Shown one piece after another: positions 1 through 4,378 of a stretch of 5,505 nt of DNA; within the stretch, counting starts at the first letter, position 1; each line of letters opens with the position of its first letter. The stretch is from the NCBI GenBank assembly GCA_027057815.1, contig JALURD010000081.1, positions 1 to 5,505 of the forward strand. Reading direction: 5' to 3'. Both the position numbers and the translations under genes were made by a program. The DNA is from Acidilobaceae archaeon. Its GTDB lineage: Archaea > Thermoproteota > Thermoprotei_A > Sulfolobales > Acidilobaceae. The notes beneath the pieces were generated by a model. That model had not been told where the DNA came from, searched no databases, and saw nothing but the letters and a program-made list of their open reading frames with translations.

Positions 1-20
1 TCTAACTTTGATTCCGTCAA
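1..20 (-). CDS. 5' end of an unidentified gene overlapping the VWA gene (partial)
   Basis: On the minus strand a TTG codon (20-18) overlaps the TGA stop of the VWA gene as TTGA. It is preceded by a very strong Shine-Dalgarno stretch, GGGAGGTGA (32-24), with six bases between the GGAGG core and the TTG. Only M-T-E-S-K-L can be read before the window ends, so the product cannot be recognised. The reading frame has no stop in the visible part. The overlap and ribosome binding site imply translational coupling to the VWA protein. In Sulfolobus the ArnB-type VWA gene lies beside arnA, which encodes an FHA/zinc-finger protein, so an FHA-domain protein is a reasonable guess. That is inference from family context only. 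Confidence 0.5.
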
Positions 21-1234
21 GCCTCACCTCCCCTACTTAGCTTTCTAGCTAGTGTAGCTGCCCTCTTAGCACCTTCTTCAACTTCACCTTTCTCTATTAA
101 CTCGAGTATGTCTATAGTTTTCTCTCTAAGATCAACACTACCTATAGATAGCGATGCCTCAGCTATCTCTCTCAGATACTGCACAGCCTCCTTATAATTC
201 TTGGAAAGTATCGCCTTCTTCAGCTGCTCACTCGACTTTATCATCTCCACCTTGCTCGCTATCACCTTCTGGTAGTATGACGGTTTTCCAACTGCTATCC
301 TGGCCGTCAACGCGCTAGACTCTATAACGACCTGAGTCTGCGGGTCAGTGTATCGAACCTTGAATGACACTGTAACCCCAGCCGTTCCGGGCTCGGCTAC
401 TATCAGCTCTCCAGCTATATCTTCCACTTCTCCACTGCTCAGGAAGCCTATATCAACAACGTAGCCTTCCTCTGTGGCCTTGAACCTTCTCCCGTAGAAG
501 CGCGCCTCCACGCCTGGAGGGGTAGTAAGCAATAGCTCTACGTTCTGAGCTACAACCTGCGCAGCCTTAACCGCCTCTTTAACTATTACCTCCTCCAGGT
601 GATCTACGTCGCTTATATGCTCAAGATCCCCGTTCGTAGCGTCAGCTAGTCTAAGCAATAGTGACTCGTTATACTCTGATCCGACCCCTATAGCTACTAT
701 TGGGATCTCGCTTTCACCTAGGGCTTTGAAAACCTTCTCTTCGATCTTGTCTGGCTTCTTCTCGCCCACTGTCGGCTCTCCGTCTGTGATTAAAAGAATT
801 CTTCCTATACCTCCCGACTTTAACTCTTCTTTAAGTAAGGTAATAGTGTATACTAGAGTGTCGGCAATGTTAGTACCAGGACAAGTCTTTATGGCGGCTA
901 TCTTCCTCCTGGCCTCTTTGATCTGATCTTGTGTCTCTATAGTCCTCGGGCCATAGACTAGGAATGGTTTCTTGCAGAACCCAATTATCATCAAGACATC
1001 GCCTGGTTCAAGTATTTCAATAAGCTTTATGGCTGCACTTTTGGCGAAGAATATCCTCTCACCGTCCATGGAGGGGCTGGCATCAATTGCTAAGGCCAAC
1101 ACTAGCCTTTGCCTCGCGCTCGCAAGAGCCGTCACTCTAGCTATAAATGGGATTGCTTCCCCCATTCTCTCTACGGCATCCTTAGCAAGCATTATGTTAA
1201 GTTCTATCCTCCCTAGCGGGTCGACTATTTGCAT
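17..1234 (-). CDS. VWA-domain protein, ArnB / Sec23-24-like architecture
   Basis: This is a 405-residue cytoplasmic protein with no signal peptide or membrane segment. Residues about 44-215 form a von Willebrand factor A domain with a complete metal-ion-dependent adhesion site: D51-A-S53-P-S55, T121 in CPGTN and D151 in ITDGEPT. Residues about 228-318 look like a beta-sandwich rich in alternating hydrophobics, and about 319-400 is a charged alpha-helical tail ending in KLSRGGEA. The order VWA, beta-sandwich, helical tail matches ArnB, the crenarchaeal archaellum repressor whose structure resembles Sec23/24 and which binds the FHA protein ArnA. The match is by architecture, not by an alignment I could run, so another VWA signalling scaffold is possible. 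The ATG at 1234 has an AGGTGG site (1250-1245) ten bases upstream. The stop overlaps the next gene, and the gene is divergent from pyrG. Confidence 0.9.
   Translation of the reverse strand: MQIVDPLGRIELNIMLAKDAVERMGEAIPFIARVTALASARQRLVLALAIDASPSMDGERIFFAKSAAIKLIEILEPGDVLMIIGFCKKPFLVYGPRTIETQDQIKEARRKIAAIKTCPGTNIADTLVYTITLLKEELKSGGIGRILLITDGEPTVGEKKPDKIEEKVFKALGESEIPIVAIGVGSEYNESLLLRLADATNGDLEHISDVDHLEEVIVKEAVKAAQVVAQNVELLLTTPPGVEARFYGRRFKATEEGYVVDIGFLSSGEVEDIAGELIVAEPGTAGVTVSFKVRYTDPQTQVVIESSALTARIAVGKPSYYQKVIASKVEMIKSSEQLKKAILSKNYKEAVQYLREIAEASLSIGSVDLREKTIDILELIEKGEVEEGAKRAATLARKLSRGGEA
24..33 (-). promoter_or_regulatory. Shine-Dalgarno site inside the end of the VWA gene
   Basis: The minus strand reads GGGGAGGTGA here, a near-perfect complement to the archaeal 16S rRNA 3' end. 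It lies within the last codons of the VWA gene and ends three bases before a TTG that overlaps that gene's stop codon. It is the main evidence that another gene starts at base 20 and runs out of the window. Confidence 0.6.
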
Positions 1235-1313
1235 GGTAGTATCGCCACCTGCCCAGCCTAGGCTTTGCCCGTCTCTTACTAAAAACCCCTTATAGCAACA
1301 GGGGACTGTTTAG

Positions 1314-1319
1314 TTTAAA
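1314..1319 (+). promoter_or_regulatory. Candidate TATA box for pyrG
   Basis: TTTAAA lies 35 bases before the pyrG GTG, within the A/T-rich run TTTAGTTTAAAG. At usual archaeal spacing transcription would start around 1340-1345, giving a leader of only about 10-15 bases. The hexamer is its own reverse complement, so it could also serve the minus strand. Confidence 0.4.
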
Positions 1320-1320
1320 G

Positions 1321-1354
1321 GCCCCAGCCTGTGGCTACCCTTCAGGGCTGAGGC
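1321..1354. repeat. Imperfect inverted repeat between the TATA box and the pyrG start
   Basis: GCCCCAGCC (1321-1329) pairs with GGCTGAGGC (1346-1354) at eight of nine positions, around a 16-base spacer. The right arm ends directly against the GTG start codon. If transcription starts near 1341 the left arm is not transcribed, so it would act as a DNA operator. With an earlier start it could form a hairpin covering the initiation region. Both roles are inference. Confidence 0.4.
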
Positions 1355-2956
1355 GTGGTTAAGTATATCTTCATCACAGGAGGTGTCCTCTCCAGCGTCG
1401 GGAAGGGGATAGTCTCAGCCAGCACTGGGTTGCTCTTGAAGGCCATGGGTTATAATGTTGGAATCATAAAAATTGACCCTTACATCAACGTTGACGCAGG
1501 CACCATGAATCCCTACATGCACGGGGAGGTGTTCGTTACCGAGGACGGTGGCGAGACTGATCTAGACTTGGGCCACTATGAGAGATTCCTAGATGTAAAC
1601 CTGACTAAGGATCACAACTTGACCACGGGGAAAGTCTATTACTCAGTTATAGAGAAAGAGAGGCGGGGCGACTACCTTGGACAGACCGTTCAGATAATAC
1701 CACACATAACTAACGAGATCAAGGAGCACATAAGAGATGTGGCAAGACGCACAGGAGTAGATGTATTAATAGTAGAGATTGGCGGAACCGTGGGAGACAT
1801 TGAAGGCCTACCATTTCTCGAGGCTGCCAGGCAGATGAAGCTTGAGGAGGGCCTTCACGACACATTCTTCATACATGTAGCCCTCGCGCCCATACTCTCG
1901 ACGACGGGTGAGCAGAAGACTAAGCCTGTCCAGCATAGTGTTCAGGAATTAAGGAGGATAGGAATACAGCCTAACGCTATAGTTGTACGTACCCAGAGGC
2001 CGCTTGAAAGAGAGGCGAGAAGGAAGATAGCATTATATGCTACGCTCCCGGAGCGGGCGGTATTCAGCGACCATGATGTTGAGTATATCTACGAAGTCCC
2101 TCTATTGCTAGCCGAGCAAAAATATCATGAATACATAGCGGAAGGGTTAAAACTCGAAGCCCGCGAGCCAGACCTCTCAAAGTGGATAAACTTTGTTGAG
2201 AGACTTAAAAACACGAGCCACGAAGTTATTATTGGCATGGTTGGCAAGTATACCAAGCTAAAGGATAGCTACATCAGCATAATAGAAGCTATTCGTCATG
2301 CATCAGCCCTTCTCGAGGTTAAACCGAAACTAAAGTGGATAGAGGCAACAGACATAGAACTAGGGAAGTTAAACGTTGAGGACGCGCTTTCAGACGTCGA
2401 CGGGGCCGTGGTGCTTCCAGGCTTTGGAAGGCGTGGAGCTGAGGGTAAAATTAAGGCTATCCAATATTTGAGAGAGAATAAAATACCAATGCTTGGCATA
2501 TGCTTTGGAATGCAGCTAACCGTAGTCGAGTTTGCCCGTAACGTTGTAGGCCTTGACCGTGCGAATTCCACCGAAATAGATCCACACACACCATACCCTG
2601 TAGTCGACTTACTCCCTAGCCAGAAGGACATTGACAGGCTAGGCGGCACTATGAGGCTTGGCGCCAGCCCGATAAGGCTTGTGAGGGGCACCAAGGCCTA
2701 TGACCTTTACAGGTCCGATGTGATATACGAGCGCCATAGGCACAGGTATGAAGTAAATGAGCGTTATATAGACAAGCTAGAGGCTGCGGGGCTCGTGATA
2801 TCGGGCTGGAGTCCCGAAGGCCTAGTCGAGATAATAGAGCTGAGAGAGAGGGATCACCCATTCCTTCTGGCTACTCAGCCGCACCCAGAGTACAAGAGCA
2901 GACCATTGAGGCCAAGCCCGCCTTATGTGGGCTTGATCCGTGCTACTCTTCGCTAG
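1355..2956 (+). CDS. pyrG: CTP synthase (glutamine-hydrolysing)
   Basis: CTP synthase converts UTP to CTP using ATP and ammonia released from glutamine, the last step of de novo pyrimidine nucleotide synthesis in the cytoplasm. The 533-residue product is full length for the family. The synthetase domain (about 1-267) opens with the P-loop GGVLSSVGKG (9-18). It continues with IDPYINVDAGTMNP (40-53), the DLDLGHYERF metal/substrate region (D71) and EIGGTVGDIE (141-150). The UTP-site motif KTKPVQHSVQELR follows at 188-200. The class I glutamine amidotransferase domain (about 288-533) carries the nucleophile C383 in GICFGMQ and the H510/E512 pair in QPHPEYKSRP. The GTG start is fixed by the conserved N-terminus VKYIFITGG; the ribosome site before it is weak. 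It is monocistronic here and its 3' end overlaps the convergent HTH gene. Confidence 0.98.
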   Translation: MVKYIFITGGVLSSVGKGIVSASTGLLLKAMGYNVGIIKIDPYINVDAGTMNPYMHGEVFVTEDGGETDLDLGHYERFLDVNLTKDHNLTTGKVYYSVIEKERRGDYLGQTVQIIPHITNEIKEHIRDVARRTGVDVLIVEIGGTVGDIEGLPFLEAARQMKLEEGLHDTFFIHVALAPILSTTGEQKTKPVQHSVQELRRIGIQPNAIVVRTQRPLEREARRKIALYATLPERAVFSDHDVEYIYEVPLLLAEQKYHEYIAEGLKLEAREPDLSKWINFVERLKNTSHEVIIGMVGKYTKLKDSYISIIEAIRHASALLEVKPKLKWIEATDIELGKLNVEDALSDVDGAVVLPGFGRRGAEGKIKAIQYLRENKIPMLGICFGMQLTVVEFARNVVGLDRANSTEIDPHTPYPVVDLLPSQKDIDRLGGTMRLGASPIRLVRGTKAYDLYRSDVIYERHRHRYEVNERYIDKLEAAGLVISGWSPEGLVEIIELRERDHPFLLATQPHPEYKSRPLRPSPPYVGLIRATLR

Positions 2957-3284
2957 GAGCACTAATTATGAAAACTACCCTATTAACCTGGAGCTCAACT
3001 ATTTTCCTCACACCCCTCTGGCCCGGGGTATAGGTCGAGCGTACAAGCTTAACGTTCTCAAGCCTCCTTATCTGGCTGCTCACGTTTGCCTTGCTCTGTT
3101 TTATCTTATTAGCTATTTCATCAAGCTCTTTCACACCCGAAGCTATTAACTCCAATATTCTAGCGCGGGTCTCGTTAGCCAGTGCAGAAGCTACTTCAGC
3201 GATATAACGGGAGCCGACTACGTATAATGTTCCGTCTCTTTCATAAATTCCCTCCTTATGTGGAACCTCGCTCAGGTTAGCCAC
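2943..3284 (-). CDS. ArsR-like winged-helix transcriptional regulator
   Basis: This is a small cytoplasmic DNA-binding protein, 113 residues from the GTG at 3284. Numbered from that start, an N-terminal segment EGIYERDGTLYVVG (11-24) looks like a beta-hairpin. It is followed by the typical ArsR/MarR-type helix SALANETRARILELI (33-47), the helix KELDEIANKI (52-61), the recognition helix SKANVSSQIRRLEN (64-77) and a wing about residues 81-98 (RSTYTPGQRGVRK). It contains no cysteine, so thiolate metal sensing as in classical ArsR/SmtB is unlikely; the ligand is unknown. A GTG at 3293 is also in frame (116 residues), but it overlaps the AGGAGGT ribosome site, while 3284 sits seven bases after it. 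The gene converges on pyrG with a 14-base overlap and is divergent from rio2. Autoregulation through the repeats upstream is plausible. Confidence 0.85.
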   Translation of the reverse strand: MANLSEVPHKEGIYERDGTLYVVGSRYIAEVASALANETRARILELIASGVKELDEIANKIKQSKANVSSQIRRLENVKLVRSTYTPGQRGVRKIVELQVNRVVFIISAPSEE

Positions 3285-3291
3285 TCTAACC

Positions 3292-3298
3292 ACCTCCT
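3292..3298 (-). promoter_or_regulatory. Ribosome binding site that decides the HTH gene start
   Basis: The minus strand reads AGGAGGT from 3298 to 3292. It includes two bases of the upstream GTG codon (3293-3291), which therefore cannot be its target, and lies seven bases before the in-frame GTG at 3284. This favours the shorter 113-residue product. Confidence 0.65.
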
Positions 3299-3312
3299 AA
3301 TTCTTAGTAGCC

Positions 3313-3332
3313 ATACAATCATGTATCATACA
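3313..3332. repeat. Overlapping ATACA/TGTAT inverted repeats, candidate operator
   Basis: ATACA (3313-3317), TGTAT (3322-3326) and ATACA (3328-3332) alternate in orientation. The first pair is a perfect inverted repeat with a four-base spacer, and the second pair forms the 11-base palindrome TGTATCATACA. A fourth half-site, TGTAT, lies at 3350-3354 on the other side of the presumed TATA box. The cluster would overlap the transcript start of the HTH gene, a common position for a repressor operator. The binding protein is not known; the adjacent HTH protein is the obvious candidate. Confidence 0.45.
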
Positions 3333-3336
3333 AGAG

Positions 3337-3349
3337 TTAAATAATTTAA
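3337..3349. promoter_or_regulatory. Palindromic AT-rich box, candidate TATA box for the HTH gene
   Basis: TTAAAT-A-ATTTAA is a perfect 13-base palindrome. Read on the minus strand it would place the HTH transcript start around 3315, leaving a leader of about 30 bases that contains the AGGAGGT site. Because it is symmetric it could also promote transcription toward rio2. The assignment rests on composition and spacing only. Confidence 0.45.
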
Positions 3350-3475
3350 TGTATTCTTCACACATACTAAGAGAGAATTACAGCTATGAGTTTCAGCTAC
3401 CGAGTGAATATATCGGCTCCCTGCTATGCCTTCTATTCTACGGATGAGCGGAGCCCCTCAAGGTAGGGTGATTGC

Positions 3476-4378
3476 TTGACAATCAGCATCAAGGAGGCAT
3501 ACATGGAGCTAGAGGAACCTGAATTCAGGGTACTTAGGGTTATAGAAAAGTGGCTTCCCAAATATGAATACGTCCCAGCTGAAATTATTGAAAAACACTC
3601 AAGGCTTCCGCCGTCACGCCTTTCGAGATCGCTTAGGAAACTTGGCGAGCTGAAGCTCATAAAGAGGAGTCTTGGCACTCTGATAGGCTACACACTTACG
3701 TACATGGGCCTTGACGTTCTCGCCCTTAGGGGGTTAGTTGTCCGCGGCATTATCGAAGATATTGGTGAGAAGATAGGCGTGGGCAAGGAGGGAGAGGTGT
3801 ACCTGGGCGTCTCGCCGACGGGCGAGTGGGTTGTAGTAAAGTTCCATAGAGAAGGAAGAAGGACATTCAAACATTTGAGGAGGACAAGATCTTACATGGC
3901 AAACGCAACGCGGGGACAATGGCTCCTTAAGGCTAAGATGTTGGGTGAAAGGGAGTTTAAGATCCTCGTTGAACTCAGCGGCCGCGGTGCGCGCGTTCCA
4001 AAGCCTGTTGGATGGAATAGGAATGCCGTAGTACTTGTATACCTTGAAGGCGTTGAGCTTTATAGGTTCAAAGATCTTGACGGAAAGTCGGCTGAGAGGG
4101 TCTTATGGGATGTGCTCGAGACTATTAAAATAGCATATAGAGACGTTGGCGTTGTGCACGGCGATCTTAGTGAGTACAATGTTCTTGTGGTAGAAGAGGA
4201 TGGCGAGTACAGAGGATATGTCATAGACTGGCCGCAGTACGTGTATAAAGATGAAGAGCATGCTGATGAACTCCTAAAACGTGATGTCTACTATATTGTA
4301 CGGTTCTTCAAGAGAAAGCTTGGAGCTAACGTTGACGAGGATGAAGCCTTATCCTTCATTAAGGGTGAAAGTGGTTGA
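3476..4378 (+). CDS. rio2: RIO2-type serine/threonine protein kinase
   Basis: Rio2 is an atypical kinase/ATPase that acts in late maturation of the small ribosomal subunit. The 300-residue product has the Rio2-specific N-terminal winged helix (about 1-92) followed by the RIO kinase domain. Visible motifs are the nucleotide loop GVGKEGEVYLG (101-111), the catalytic lysine K122 in VVKFH, and the flexible-loop region about 125-150. The catalytic loop is HGDLSEYN, with D230 and N235, and the metal-binding D251 lies in IDWPQ; this Asp is the phospho-acceptor in characterised Rio2. Archaeal Rio2 usually has IDFPQ, so the Trp is a mild variant. The TTG start at 3476 has GGGTGAT just upstream and gives the N-terminal helix seen in archaeal Rio2. 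An in-frame ATG at 3503 with AAGGAGG (3491-3497) is a serious alternative, nine residues shorter. Its stop overlaps the DUF460 start. Confidence 0.95.
   Translation: MTISIKEAYMELEEPEFRVLRVIEKWLPKYEYVPAEIIEKHSRLPPSRLSRSLRKLGELKLIKRSLGTLIGYTLTYMGLDVLALRGLVVRGIIEDIGEKIGVGKEGEVYLGVSPTGEWVVVKFHREGRRTFKHLRRTRSYMANATRGQWLLKAKMLGEREFKILVELSGRGARVPKPVGWNRNAVVLVYLEGVELYRFKDLDGKSAERVLWDVLETIKIAYRDVGVVHGDLSEYNVLVVEEDGEYRGYVIDWPQYVYKDEEHADELLKRDVYYIVRFFKRKLGANVDEDEALSFIKGESG

Larger units (their letters stand above)
1235..1354. promoter_or_regulatory. Divergent promoter region between the VWA gene and pyrG
   Basis: This 120-base gap must drive both genes. It holds a palindromic TTTAAA at 1314-1319, a TATAAG-like box on the minus strand at 1294-1289, and a short inverted repeat CCCCT/AGGGG (1286-1290 and 1300-1304). 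It also holds a perfect 10-base palindrome AGCCTAGGCT (1255-1264) and repeated CYCAGCC motifs. The TATAAG-like box would place the VWA transcript start near 1266, giving a leader of about 30 bases that includes the AGGTGG ribosome site. I see no RNA gene. Promoter positions are inferred from typical archaeal spacing of about 25 bases from TATA box to start. Confidence 0.55.
3294..3475. promoter_or_regulatory. Divergent promoter region between the HTH gene and rio2
   Basis: The 180-base gap is AT-rich on the HTH side and mixed on the rio2 side. The HTH side has an AT palindrome suited to be a TATA box (3337-3349) and four ATACA/TGTAT half-sites between 3313 and 3354. The rio2 side has AATATAT (3407-3413), which would place a transcript start near 3437, and an inverted repeat GGCTCC/GGAGCC (3415-3420 and 3450-3455). 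If rio2 instead uses the AT palindrome, its leader would be about 105 bases. I found no tRNA-like fold and no convincing C/D box RNA on either strand. Confidence 0.5.

Noticed and set aside
972..1295. Plus-strand open frame of 107 codons across the VWA gene start
   Set aside because: It lies antisense to the VWA domain coding sequence, including its MIDAS region, and its translation is low-complexity Ser/Ile/Ala/Leu text with no recognisable fold; it is a shadow frame.
1286..1304. CCCCT/AGGGG inverted repeat as a transcription terminator
   Set aside because: It sits between divergent genes, where no transcript needs to end, and has no T-run after it on the plus strand; a five-pair stem is weak.
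2296..2861. Minus-strand open frames of 132 and 70 codons within pyrG
   Set aside because: They are antisense to the conserved glutaminase domain of CTP synthase and their composition (Ser/Pro-rich) follows from the complement of pyrG codons.
2940..3149. Plus-strand 69-codon frame after pyrG
   Set aside because: It is antisense to the winged-helix gene, which has clear domain structure and a strong ribosome site; the plus-strand frame has none.
3218..3253. Minus-strand eight-codon frame starting at an ATG with AAGGAGG just upstream, inside the HTH gene in another frame
   Set aside because: The ribosome-site match is good but the peptide is only eight residues and lies inside a well-supported coding sequence; AAGGAG here also encodes the Lys-Glu of the HTH protein, so chance is likely.
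3356..3475. Small RNA or C/D box RNA gene in the HTH-rio2 gap
   Set aside because: I looked for RUGAUGA and CUGA boxes and for a tRNA-like fold on both strands; only isolated partial matches were present, not paired at the right spacing.
3433..3919. Minus-strand frames of 60-81 codons opposite rio2
   Set aside because: They are antisense to the winged-helix and kinase motifs of Rio2 and lack a recognisable product.
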